Source: Sphaerisporangium melleum
Lineage (GTDB): Bacteria; Actinomycetota; Actinomycetes; Streptosporangiales; Streptosporangiaceae
DNA: 64,000 bases
Assembly (NCBI RefSeq): GCF_014646695.1
Contig: NZ_BMNT01000039.1
Coordinates: forward strand, 1 to 64,000
Direction: 5' to 3'
Program-made: the position numbers and the translations under genes
Notes under the pieces: generated by a model
Told to the model about the DNA's origin: nothing
Databases searched by the model: none
What the model saw: the letters and a program-made list of their open reading frames with translations, nothing else
Shown: one piece after another, positions 51,335-59,775 of the stretch
How the letters are laid out: every line of letters starts with the position of its first letter
How positions within the stretch are numbered: position 1 is the first letter of the stretch

Positions 51335-51403
51335 CGGATGCTCACGCGGGTGCCACCCGGCGGGCCGGCGTCCCGGACGCGGGCCCACGGTGCGGCGGGA
51401 GGA

Positions 51404-52429
51404 TCAGCCGAAGAAGACCTCGGCCTCCTCGTAGCGGGACGCCGGCACGGTCTTCAGCTCGGCGGTCGCGGCGTCCAGGCCGACCCGGATGATGTCGGTG
51501 CCCTGCAGCGCGACCATCTTCCCGAAGTCGCCCTCGTGGGCGGCGTCGATGGCCTGCAGGCCGAACCGGGTGGCGAGCACGCGGTCGTAGGCGGTCGGGG
51601 TGCCGCCGCGCTGGACGTGGCCGAGGACCGTGGTGCGGGCCTCCTTGCCGGTGCGCTTCTCGATCTCCTTGGCGAGGAACTCGCCGATGCCGCCGAGGCG
51701 GACGTGGCCGAAGGCGTCCAGCTCGCCGGCCTGCAGGGCCATCTGGCCCTCGATCGGGTGCGCGCCCTCGGCGACCACGATGATCGGCGAGTAGCGGGTC
51801 TGGAAGCGGCTCTCGACGTACTCGCAGACCTTGTCGATGTCGAACGGCTTCTCGGGGATGAGGATGACGTTCGCGCCGCCCGCCATGCCGGCGTGCAGGG
51901 CGATCCAGCCGGCGTGACGGCCCATGACCTCGCAGATCAGCGCGCGGTGGTGCGACTCGGCCGTGGTGTGCAGCCGGTCGATCGCCTCGACCGCGATGTT
52001 CACGGCCGTGTCGAAGCCGAAGGTGTAGTCGGTGGCGTTCAGGTCGTTGTCGATGGTCTTGGGCACACCGATGACCTTGACGTCGCGGTCGTACAGCTGC
52101 TTGGCCACGCCCAGGGTGTCCTCGCCGCCGATCGCGATCAGCGCGTCGACGCCCTGCTCGGCGAGGTTGGCCTTGATGCGGTCGACACCACCGTCGATCT
52201 TGATCGGGTTGGTGCGGGACGAGCCGAGGATCGTGCCGCCCCGGGGAAGGATGCCGCGCACCGCCTGGACGTCCAGCGGCATGGTGTCGCCTTCGAGCGG
52301 GCCGCGCCAGCCGTCACGGAACCCCACGAACTCGTGGCCGTAGACGCCGACGCCCTTGCGGACCACCGCGCGGATGACCGCGTTGAGTCCGGGGCAGTCG
52401 CCGCCTCCTGTGAGCACTCCGATACGCAT
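51404..52429 (-). CDS. pfkA: 6-phosphofructokinase, residues of the PPi-dependent type
   Basis: Phosphorylates fructose 6-phosphate. 341 aa: GVLTGGGDCPGLNAVIR, IAIGGEDTLGVA, GVPKTIDNDLNATDYTFGFDTA, EVMGRHAGWIAL, GHVQRGGTP. The position that is Gly104 in ATP-PFKs is Asp104 here (GGEDT) and position 124 is Lys, the combination known from PPi-dependent enzymes such as that of Amycolatopsis methanolica. PPi use is inferred. ATG 52429 with GGGAGGA 7 nt upstream. A DasR-type palindrome lies 119 bp upstream. Confidence 0.93.
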   Translation of the reverse strand: MRIGVLTGGGDCPGLNAVIRAVVRKGVGVYGHEFVGFRDGWRGPLEGDTMPLDVQAVRGILPRGGTILGSSRTNPIKIDGGVDRIKANLAEQGVDALIAIGGEDTLGVAKQLYDRDVKVIGVPKTIDNDLNATDYTFGFDTAVNIAVEAIDRLHTTAESHHRALICEVMGRHAGWIALHAGMAGGANVILIPEKPFDIDKVCEYVESRFQTRYSPIIVVAEGAHPIEGQMALQAGELDAFGHVRLGGIGEFLAKEIEKRTGKEARTTVLGHVQRGGTPTAYDRVLATRFGLQAIDAAHEGDFGKMVALQGTDIIRVGLDAATAELKTVPASRYEEAEVFFG

Positions 52430-52547
52430 GACGGGTTCCTCCCGATGGGGTACGCATTCAGATTACCGGTGAGACACGGGGCCGCTCCGGGCGATTCACG
52501 GACACGGTGCGGCCTGCGCCATGGAGATTTTGCCGCAGTCGCCAACA

Positions 52548-52561
52548 TTGGTCTAGACCAA
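52548..52561 (-). promoter_or_regulatory. DasR-type operator (dre) upstream of pfkA
   Basis: TTGGTCTAGACCAA, a perfect 14-bp palindrome containing the TGGTCTAGACCA core of the Streptomyces dre consensus. It lies between the lactonase stop and pfkA. GntR/HutC-family DasR represses GlcNAc and glycolytic genes; occupancy here is inferred. Confidence 0.7.
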
Positions 52562-52595
52562 ACGGTGAGCGGGCATCACCACCCTATCCCCGGCG

Positions 52596-53618
52596 TCAGA
52601 TCGGCAGGGCGAGTACGCACGAAGGGCTGCCGATGGCCAGGCTCTCCCCGGTGGGGACCGGGACGCCCTCGCGCAGGACGAAGGCCGCGACGTCGTCGGA
52701 GCGCTGGTTGGCGACGTACATCCGCTCGCCGGCCAGGGCGAAGTGCCGGGGCCACAGGCCGCCCGAGCCGACCTCCGCCACCTGGGTGAGCGGATCTCCG
52801 CCGCCGGCCGGGCCGACGGCGAACACGCCGATGGTGTCCGGCCCGCGGTTGGCGACGTAGAGGTGGCGGCCGTCGCCGGACGCCTGGACGTGCGAGACCT
52901 GGTTGGGCACGCCGGTGCGATGACTGGCGGGGGTGCGGGCGAGCTCGCGCCACTCCTCGTCGTAGACCGCGACGGTGCCGTCCAGCTCGCAGCCGACGAA
53001 CCACCGGCCGCCGAGGTGGACCATGTGGCGCGGCCCGCTGCCGGGCTTCAGCCGCACCGGCCCCTCCGGGTGCGGCGCGGGGCCGGCGGCGCCGAGCACG
53101 TAGCGGCGGACCTCGTCGGTGCCGAGATCGGTGACGTACAGGACGCCATCGGGGCCGAAGACCGCCTGGTGGGCGTGCGGCTCGGCCTGGCGTGCGGGGT
53201 CGGGGCCGTGGCCCTCGTGGTGGAACGGCACCGGCCGCCCCGTGAGCAGCCCGGTGTCGCCGAGCCGGTACAGCGCCAGCGTGCCGTCACCGTAGTTGGT
53301 CACCGCGAGCCAGGCGCCGGCCGGGTCCACGGCGAGATGACAGGGGTAGGACCCGCCGCTGGCGCCGTCGGCGAGCAGGACGGGGCCCTCCGGGTCGGCG
53401 GAGTAGGCGGCCACGCCGCCCTCCTCGCGCTCCAGGGCCGCGTACAGCACGGGGAGCCGGGGGTGCAGTGCCAGGAACGACGGACCGGAGGCGGGGGTCT
53501 CGGCCACGACCTCGAGCGTGTCGTCCGCCCCTCGCCGGACCACGGTCAGCCCGGGGCCCGTCCCGCCGGTGTCCGGCGTGTATCCGCCGATGTAGAGCAG
53601 CTCACGCCCCGATGTCAT
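52596..53618 (-). CDS. Beta-propeller lactonase (6-phosphogluconolactonase-like)
   Basis: 340 aa seven-bladed propeller of the lactonase family: ELLYIGGYTPDTGGTGPGL at the start, then repeats such as YPCHLAVDPAGAWLAVTNYGDGTL, HAHQAVFGPDGVLYVTDLGTDEV and HVQASGDGRHLYVANRGPDTI. Family members hydrolyse 6-phosphogluconolactone or other cyclic esters; the substrate is unproven. ATG 53618 lies 7 nt after TATCGT (leaderless). Same strand as pfkA, with the dre site between them. Confidence 0.88.
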   Translation of the reverse strand: MTSGRELLYIGGYTPDTGGTGPGLTVVRRGADDTLEVVAETPASGPSFLALHPRLPVLYAALEREEGGVAAYSADPEGPVLLADGASGGSYPCHLAVDPAGAWLAVTNYGDGTLALYRLGDTGLLTGRPVPFHHEGHGPDPARQAEPHAHQAVFGPDGVLYVTDLGTDEVRRYVLGAAGPAPHPEGPVRLKPGSGPRHMVHLGGRWFVGCELDGTVAVYDEEWRELARTPASHRTGVPNQVSHVQASGDGRHLYVANRGPDTIGVFAVGPAGGGDPLTQVAEVGSGGLWPRHFALAGERMYVANQRSDDVAAFVLREGVPVPTGESLAIGSPSCVLALPI

Positions 53619-53754
53619 GTGATCGACGATACCGCCAACCCCGGGTTCCTTGATCATGCGACACCGTCCCTCCTGACCAGCCGGCGCGCGATCCGGATCG
53701 CCCGGTCCACGGCCCGCCTCGGCCGAAGGGCTGGATCTCCGGCCCGCAGCATGC

Positions 53755-53788
53755 TTGACTGAGGCAACGATTCCCTTGATCGGAGCAA
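53755..53788 (+). promoter_or_regulatory. Tandem MarR-type operators
   Basis: TTGACTGAGGCAA (53755-53767) and TTGATCGGAGCAA (53776-53788), each TTG-N7-CAA and exactly 21 bp apart (two helical turns), end 4 bp before the ATG of the MarR-GNAT gene. Autoregulation is inferred. Confidence 0.5.
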
Positions 53789-53792
53789 CGGT

Positions 53793-54704
53793 ATGGACGA
53801 GCTCGTCTCCCAGGTACGTGCGTTCAACCGCTTCTACACCCGCGTCATCGGTGTGGTCGGCGCCGGCATGTACGACACCTCGTACTCCCTCACCGAGGGG
53901 AGGGTGCTCTACGAACTGCGGCAGACCGGCGAGATGGAGACCGGCGAGCTGCGCCGGATGCTGGACCTGGACGCCGGGTACCTCAGCCGCATGCTGGCCC
54001 GGTTCGAGGCCGACGGCCTGCTCACCAAAGAACGCTCCCCCGCCGACGCCCGCCGGCAGGTCCTGCGCCTCGCCGAGCGGGGCAGGCAGGTGCAGCGGGA
54101 GCTCGACGACGCGTCCTCGGCCGCCGTGCGGGACCAGCTGGTCCCGCTGAGCGGGGAGGACCGGCGGCGCCTGATCGCCGCCATGACCGCCATCCAGCGC
54201 ATCCTGGGCGACGCCCCCGCTCCCCGTGGGTACGTCATCCGGCCGCCGCGTGCGGGCGACCTCGGCTGGGTGGTCCACCGCCACGCCACCCTGTACACCG
54301 AGGAGCGCGGCTGGGACGAGAACTTCGAGGGGCTGGCCGCGCGCATCGTCGCCGACTACGCCGAAGACCACGACCCGAAGCGGGAGGCCGGCTGGATCGC
54401 CGAGGTCGACGGCGAGCCCGCCGGGTCCATCCTCTGCGTGAAGCGGGACGACCGTACGGCGCAGTTGCGCCTGCTGCTGGTCGAGCCGTCCGCCCGCGGC
54501 ATGGGCATCGGCGGACGGCTGATCGAGGAGTGCCTGGCCTTCGCCAAGCGGGTGGGCTACGAGCGCATCGTGCTCATGACCGTGGACGAGCTCGCCGAGG
54601 CCCGCCGGCTCTACCAGCGGGCGGGTTTCACGCTCGACGAGCAGCACCCGATGAAGGCGTACGGCCGCGACCTCGTCGAACAGTACTGGTCACGCCCGCT
54701 CTGA
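53793..54704 (+). CDS. MarR-GNAT fusion protein
   Basis: 303 aa: an N-terminal MarR winged helix (about 1-145; SLTEGRVLYELRQTGEMETGELRRML, then YLSRMLARFEADGLLTKERSPADARR) joined to a GNAT acetyltransferase (about 148-303; LLLVEPSARGMGIGGRLIEECLAFA, RRLYQRAGFTL). Such fusions may couple DNA binding to acetylation of a metabolite; ligand and substrate unknown. ATG 53793 with GGAG 8 nt upstream. Divergent from the lactonase. Confidence 0.9.
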   Translation: MDELVSQVRAFNRFYTRVIGVVGAGMYDTSYSLTEGRVLYELRQTGEMETGELRRMLDLDAGYLSRMLARFEADGLLTKERSPADARRQVLRLAERGRQVQRELDDASSAAVRDQLVPLSGEDRRRLIAAMTAIQRILGDAPAPRGYVIRPPRAGDLGWVVHRHATLYTEERGWDENFEGLAARIVADYAEDHDPKREAGWIAEVDGEPAGSILCVKRDDRTAQLRLLLVEPSARGMGIGGRLIEECLAFAKRVGYERIVLMTVDELAEARRLYQRAGFTLDEQHPMKAYGRDLVEQYWSRPL

Positions 54705-54897
54705 TCCCGCACCGCCCTCCGGCGCTCCCGCCCCGGCTCCTCCCTCGTTCGGGGCGGCGGAAACTTCCGGCAAAGGGGCGGCCGGGGCGTGCGCGTCCGG
54801 CCTAGGGTCGGCCGGGCCCGCGGGAGCATCGTGCCCGCGCCCCGTCGCACGGGCCGGCGCTCCCGCCCGCCCGCCGCCCGGCACTGGGAGCCCGCCG

Positions 54898-57800
54898 ATG
54901 ACCACGATGACCCTTTCCGCGCCGCCCGCTCCGGCGATCAGGAACCGCAAGGCCCTGGTGTTCCTCGACGGCGCGGGCGCGGGGAAGGCCTCCGGCGGCG
55001 CGGCCGGCCGCCGGCTCGCCCACGCCCTGACCACCGAGGGGTACGCGGTGCGGACCGTGGAGTCCGACGCGGGGGACCACTCCCGGGTGGGGGCGTTCCT
55101 GGACGGCGTCGAGCCGGGCGACCTGCTGCTGGTCCGCTGGTCGTCCGACTCGGGGCGGGGGCCGGGAGACTTCGGCGCGCTGATGACCGACTTCGCCCGC
55201 CGGGTCGAACGGTCCGACGGGGCCGCCCTGCTCTTGATCGTCGACTTCGGCTGGCTGGTGAGCGCCGGCCCCGGCCGCCCGGACGAGACGCTCACCCATC
55301 TGCGGGTGCGAGGCGAGCCGGTCGCCGCGGCCGCCGCGCTCACCACCAGCGCCGCCCTTCCCGGGAAGCGGCCGGACCGGGCCGTCTCGCTCACCGCCAT
55401 GCTGGCCGACGGCATCCTGTCCGGGGAGGCCGACCTCGACCGGGACGGCACCATCTCGGTCGCCGACCTCTACCGGTACGCCGACGAGCGCTGCGCCGGC
55501 CTCGGCGCCGACCGGCGGCCCTACCTGCTCACCTACGGCGAGGGCGAGTCGATCGCCGTGGCCTGCGCCCGCGGTCCGGGTCAGGCCCTCGGCCCCGCCT
55601 TCGCCGCGGCGCTGGCCCGGCTGGCCGACGCCGGTGACACGGTCGCGCCCTGCTCGGCCGGCGACCTGGCCGCGCGCGTCCACGACGTCCACCTGGACGA
55701 GGACGCCCGGCGGCTGCTGCGCCGCACCAGCCTGCTGGCCGAGGACGAGCCGCTCACCGATGAGACCGCCGCGCTGCTCATGGAGGGCGGCCCGGCGCAG
55801 GCGGCACTGGCGGAGCTGGCGTCGTGGGGGCTGCTCGGGGAGGGCGCCCCGGTCGCCGTACCCGCCGTGCGCGCGGCGCTGTCGGCCCGGCTGGACCGCC
55901 GGGAGCAGGCCCGGGTCTCCGGCGTGCTGCGCCGCTGGCGGGCCGGTCGTCGCGCCGTCCGTCCCCGGGCCCGGCTCACCGGGGACCGGTGGACCCTGAA
56001 GGACCGTCTCGGGCACCGGGTCCACGCCGAGGCCATCGCCGCGTTCGTCCGCCACCCGGAGACCCGGCCGCCGCTGACGATCGGCGTCAAGGGGCCGTGG
56101 GGGGCGGGCAAGACGTCGTTGATGCGCATGGTGCAGGACCTGCTCGATCCGGGCGCCGCCGAGGACCGGCCCGCCGAGATCCATCTCGCCGCAGCCGCGC
56201 CCGCCGGCCGTCCGTCCCTGCGCGAACGGCTCGCCGGTCGCCATGCCCGGGGTGCGTCCGCGTCCGGTGCCGGTGCGGTCCGGGGGCGGGTGACCAACGG
56301 CGAGGTGCTGTCCCGCGCCAGGAAGGCGGAGGCCGGCGGCGCGGAGTACGCGGTGCCGGGCGAGCTGCCGCTGCGGCACGCCGACTGGCGGCCCACGGTC
56401 TGGTTCAACCCCTGGATGTACCAGAGCGGCGAGCAGGTGTGGGCGGGACTGGCCCACGAGATCATCAGCCAGGTCACCGGACGGCTGCCGCGCGGTGAGC
56501 GGGAGCGCTTCTGGCTGGCGCTCAACCTTTCGCGGATCGACCGCGAGGAGGTGCGCCGCCGCGCCTACCGGATGGCCGCCACCCGGCTGCTGCCGGTCGC
56601 GCTGGCGTTCTGCGCGACCCTGCTGGTCACCTCGGCCTCGCTGGCGGCCTCGGCCCTGGTGCCCGCCGCCGGCGCGCTGCTGCGCGGCACCGCGGCGGCC
56701 GTCGGATCGGGCGGCTCGCTGCTCGTGCTGGCCGCCGCGTGCCTGCGGCTGGCGCGGTTCCTGCGCGAGTCGGCCGACACGGCGTTCACCCGGCTCGTCC
56801 GCCAGCCCGACCTGCTCGGCGACGCGCCCGGCCTGGTCGCCGCCGCCGGCCCCGGATACCGGTCCAGGACGGGTTTCCTGCACCTGGTGCAGACCGACAT
56901 GCGCCGGGTGCTCGGCATGGTCGCCACCGAGGAGCGCCCGCTGGTGGTGTTCGTGGACGATCTCGACCGGTGCTCGCCGGGGACGGTCGCGCAGGTCATC
57001 GAGGCGGTCAACCTGTTCCTCGCCGGGGAGTTCCCCAACTGCGTGTTCGTGCTGGCCATGGAGCCGGAGGTGGTGGCCGCGCACGTCGAGGCCGCCTACC
57101 AGGACCTGGCCCGCTCGCTGCCGGATCCGGCGGAGGAACGCTCGGGGCTGGGCTGGCGGTTCCTGGAGAAGATCGTGCAGCTGCCGCTGAGCGTGCCGGT
57201 GCTGGACGACGACGAGCGGCTCCCCGCCTACCTGCGCGCCCTGCTGGGCGTCCCGGCCGCGGTGCCCCCGGGGCGGAACGCGATGCCGGCCGGCGCGTCC
57301 CCCGCGACGCCCGCGGAGGCGGACGCGGCGCCGCGCCCGGCCGGTGACCTGCCGCCCCGAGCGGCGCGGGCGCCGGAGCGTCCGGCCCCCGAGGTGGTCG
57401 ACCGCCTGGAGTCTGCCATCAGGGCCATGGAGCCGGCCGCCGACCGCCTGGACATCGTGGCCCACGAGGCGCAGCGGGCCCTCGGCGTGGCTACGGGCGC
57501 CGATGACCTCGGCGGGCTGTCGGCCGCGGCCCGCCTGGCCGCCGACCGGGTGTACGACGATCTCTACAGTGACGAGAACGCCTACGCGGCCATCGTCCGG
57601 GTGCTCCCCGCGCTCACACTGAGCAATCCCCGGGAGCTCAAGCGGTATGTGAACGTGTTCCGGTTCTACTCCTTCGTGACCTACCGGCGGGCCCTCGCCG
57701 GCGCGCCGAAGGCGTCCGACGAGCAGGTCGCCAAGCTCGCGGTGCTGACCATCCGCTGGCCGCACCTGCTGTCGCTGCTGGCTCGCGTGCCCGGTGACGT

Positions 57801-58011
57801 CACGGGCCGCCGCGGCGGGCGGGCGGAGGCGACCGTGCTCGGTCTGCTGGAGCGGGCGGCCGGCCGCCCCGGCGCCCAGGCGTGGGCTACGGCGCTGGCC
57901 GAGGCCGGTCTGATCGGTGAGGCGGGCGCGGAGACGGCCCGCTGGGACCCCCTGCGCGCCCTGCTGCGTGCCGATCCCCCGGTCACCCGCCTGGCGTGCG
58001 AACTCCTCTGA
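54898..58011 (+). CDS. Degenerate caspase-like domain fused to membrane KAP P-loop NTPase
   Basis: 1037 aa. Residues about 15-215 follow the caspase/C14 layout: GDLLLVRWSSDSG (75-86) aligns with the LLLYFSCHG strand, LLLIVDFGWLVSAG (111-124) with LLLDCCYSG, and LTAMLADGILSGEADLDRDGTISVADLYRY (165-194) with the usual end. Catalytic His and Cys are absent. A helical linker (about 225-360) leads to the KAP NTPase: Walker A GPWGAGKT (399-406), WFNPWMYQSGEQVW, membrane helices about 560-625, Walker B LVVFVDDLDRC (682-692), FLEKIVQLPLSVP and NPRELKRYVNVF. ATG 54898 with GGGAG 7 nt upstream. Single gene. Role unknown; the architecture suggests signalling or conflict. Confidence 0.85.
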   Translation: MTTMTLSAPPAPAIRNRKALVFLDGAGAGKASGGAAGRRLAHALTTEGYAVRTVESDAGDHSRVGAFLDGVEPGDLLLVRWSSDSGRGPGDFGALMTDFARRVERSDGAALLLIVDFGWLVSAGPGRPDETLTHLRVRGEPVAAAAALTTSAALPGKRPDRAVSLTAMLADGILSGEADLDRDGTISVADLYRYADERCAGLGADRRPYLLTYGEGESIAVACARGPGQALGPAFAAALARLADAGDTVAPCSAGDLAARVHDVHLDEDARRLLRRTSLLAEDEPLTDETAALLMEGGPAQAALAELASWGLLGEGAPVAVPAVRAALSARLDRREQARVSGVLRRWRAGRRAVRPRARLTGDRWTLKDRLGHRVHAEAIAAFVRHPETRPPLTIGVKGPWGAGKTSLMRMVQDLLDPGAAEDRPAEIHLAAAAPAGRPSLRERLAGRHARGASASGAGAVRGRVTNGEVLSRARKAEAGGAEYAVPGELPLRHADWRPTVWFNPWMYQSGEQVWAGLAHEIISQVTGRLPRGERERFWLALNLSRIDREEVRRRAYRMAATRLLPVALAFCATLLVTSASLAASALVPAAGALLRGTAAAVGSGGSLLVLAAACLRLARFLRESADTAFTRLVRQPDLLGDAPGLVAAAGPGYRSRTGFLHLVQTDMRRVLGMVATEERPLVVFVDDLDRCSPGTVAQVIEAVNLFLAGEFPNCVFVLAMEPEVVAAHVEAAYQDLARSLPDPAEERSGLGWRFLEKIVQLPLSVPVLDDDERLPAYLRALLGVPAAVPPGRNAMPAGASPATPAEADAAPRPAGDLPPRAARAPERPAPEVVDRLESAIRAMEPAADRLDIVAHEAQRALGVATGADDLGGLSAAARLAADRVYDDLYSDENAYAAIVRVLPALTLSNPRELKRYVNVFRFYSFVTYRRALAGAPKASDEQVAKLAVLTIRWPHLLSLLARVPGDVTGRRGGRAEATVLGLLERAAGRPGAQAWATALAEAGLIGEAGAETARWDPLRALLRADPPVTRLACELL

Positions 58012-58015
58012 CCCG

Positions 58016-58039
58016 GGCCCGGCGGCCCCTCCCCGGGCC
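58016..58039. terminator. Hairpin between the KAP gene and dps
   Basis: GGCCCGG/CCGGGCC arms (7 bp, 10-nt loop) between convergent stop codons. Modest stability. Confidence 0.45.
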
Positions 58040-58045
58040 GCGGGG

Positions 58046-58513
58046 TCAGCGCTGGGCCTGGATCATCCAGTGCTGCTTCTCCAGACCGTCGGTGACCTCG
58101 ATCAGCAGGTCCTGGGTCACCGGGTCGGCCTCTTCTGTCGCCTCGATCCGCTCGCGCATGCGCGAGACGGCCGCGCAGAGGATGTCGGTGAACACGGCCA
58201 CGACCTTGCCGTCCTCGATGTATCCGGCCTCCAGATGGCCCACCTGGCTGTCCCGGGCGATCGTGGCGGCACGTCCGTCCGGATTGACGCCCAGTGCCAC
58301 CGCGCGCTCGGCCACGGCGTCCGCGCCGGTGCGCGCGAGGGCCACGATCTCGTCCAGCTGCAGGTGCAGCGAGCGGAAGTTGCGTCCGATCAGGTTCCAG
58401 TGGGCCTGCTTGCCGACCAGCGAAAGATCGAGCAGGTCGATGAGGGCGCCCTGAAGCGCGTCGCCCGCGATCTTCTGGTTGTCGCCCGAGAGCGGGCTGG
58501 TGATCTGAGCCAT
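58046..58513 (-). CDS. dps: Dps-family ferritin-like DNA-protection protein
   Basis: Dodecameric ferroxidase that stores iron and protects DNA from peroxide. 155 aa with the intersubunit ferroxidase ligands in KQAHWNLIGRNFRSLHLQLDEI (H38, H50, D54). The N-terminus is short, so DNA binding by a basic tail is doubtful; the C-terminus ends EKQHWMIQAQR. ATG 58513 with a GAGGGGAAG tract upstream. Divergent from the MerR gene, with a palindrome in the shared gap. Confidence 0.93.
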   Translation of the reverse strand: MAQITSPLSGDNQKIAGDALQGALIDLLDLSLVGKQAHWNLIGRNFRSLHLQLDEIVALARTGADAVAERAVALGVNPDGRAATIARDSQVGHLEAGYIEDGKVVAVFTDILCAAVSRMRERIEATEEADPVTQDLLIEVTDGLEKQHWMIQAQR

Positions 58514-58591
58514 GAGACATCTTCCCCTCGAGATGGTCGATGGCTTCTTCCTGGTCTTATCGCCCTAACCGGTCTCCTGGGCGCTAAACAT

Positions 58592-58616
58592 TGACACTGT
58601 AATGATTGCAGTGTCA
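58592..58616. promoter_or_regulatory. Perfect 25-bp palindrome in the dps/merR gap
   Basis: TGACACTG, a 9-bp AT-rich spacer (TAATGATTG), then CAGTGTCA, 10 bp before the MerR ATG. It overlaps a TTGACA hexamer (58591-58596) and a TAATGA box. A likely operator for the MerR protein, able to act on either gene. Confidence 0.65.
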
Positions 58617-58626
58617 GCATGGGGCT

Positions 58627-59775
58627 ATGAGTGACACCTGGACGATCGGCGAGCTGGCGGAGCACGCGACGGCGCAGTTGCCGCCGCCGGCGACGGCACA
58701 GCGGCCCAACGGCCGGGTCAGGGACGTGCCCAATGAGCGGGTCATCCGGTGGTACACGACGATCGGCCTGCTCGACCCGCCGATGACCCGCCGCGGCCGG
58801 GTGGCGCTGTACGGCCGGCGTCATCTCCTGCAACTCGTCGCGATCAAGCGCCTCCAGGCCGAGGGACGGTCGATCGCGGCCATCCAGGCCGAACTGGCGG
58901 GCGCGACCGACACCACGCTCGAACGGATCGCCCGGCTCGCCGACCCGCCGCCCCCACCTCCCGCGAGCCCCGCACCCGCCGTCCCATCCGGTCCCACGGC
59001 AGCGCCTGCCGAACCCGGCGCGGGCCCGGCCGCCCCCGGGGCGCCGGCGCCTGTCGCGTCCGGCTCCGGGAACGGAGAGCACCCGCCGGCACAGAACGCG
59101 GGCATGCCGCCCGGCACACCCGCGGCCCGCCCGCGCTTCTGGACCGCCCATCCGGCCCCTCCCGCTCCCGCCCCGCCCGGCGCCGCTCGCCCGGCCGACG
59201 GAGCCGGCCACCCGGACGCGGGTGCCACGGCCCGCCGCGTCGACGGCGCGGCCCTCGCGGACGCCGTGGGCACGACGCACCACACGGACGGGGCACAGGC
59301 CGCGGAGACGGCATACCAGGAGCACCCGGCGCCATCGGGACACGCGCCCGTCGCGGGCCGGGAGGCGCGAGCCGTCCGTCCAGGCGCGGCCCCATCGCGC
59401 ACCGCCCCTCCCCCGCTCTCGCGGCAGGAAGAGCCGGAGCACCCCGTCGAACCCGGCGCACCCTCGCCCATCGAGCCGGGAGCGGAAGCGGCGCCGCCCG
59501 GCTTCCTGGCACCCCCGTTCGGCCCCGAGCGGGCCGTCCCCTCCCCGCCGGGCCACCGGGCCGCGGGCCCGCCCGTGGTCCTGCCCGGCGACGACCTGGT
59601 CCACGGCGTGCGTCTCGCGCCGGGGGTCACGCTGCTGCTGGATGGGCGGCTCCCGGCGCCCGCCGACATCGAGGCGCTGCGCGAGGCCGCCGCGCCGCTG
59701 CTGCACGTGGTGCGCGACCGCGAGCTCACCCCGTCCCATTCCGACCAGTCCCCGCCCGAAAGGTGGCACTCATGA
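58627..59775 (+). CDS. MerR-like regulator with long proline/alanine-rich linker
   Basis: 382 aa. N-terminal MerR-type HTH (WTIGELAEHATAQ, ERVIRWYTTIGLLDPPMTRRGRVALYGRRHLLQLVAIKRLQ; about 4-100), then about 220 residues rich in Pro/Ala/Gly with low order, then a compact C-terminal domain (VLPGDDLVHGVRLAPGVTLLLDGRLP) of about 55 residues. No metal-binding cysteines, so the ligand is not a metal of the MerR type. Its stop overlaps the next gene (ATGA). The start is set by domain position; SD is weak. Confidence 0.8.
   Translation: MSDTWTIGELAEHATAQLPPPATAQRPNGRVRDVPNERVIRWYTTIGLLDPPMTRRGRVALYGRRHLLQLVAIKRLQAEGRSIAAIQAELAGATDTTLERIARLADPPPPPPASPAPAVPSGPTAAPAEPGAGPAAPGAPAPVASGSGNGEHPPAQNAGMPPGTPAARPRFWTAHPAPPAPAPPGAARPADGAGHPDAGATARRVDGAALADAVGTTHHTDGAQAAETAYQEHPAPSGHAPVAGREARAVRPGAAPSRTAPPPLSRQEEPEHPVEPGAPSPIEPGAEAAPPGFLAPPFGPERAVPSPPGHRAAGPPVVLPGDDLVHGVRLAPGVTLLLDGRLPAPADIEALREAAAPLLHVVRDRELTPSHSDQSPPERWHS

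Noticed and set aside
54802-57765. 987-codon minus-strand frame opposite the KAP gene
   Set aside because: Shadow frame; Walker motifs and domain signatures are on the plus strand.
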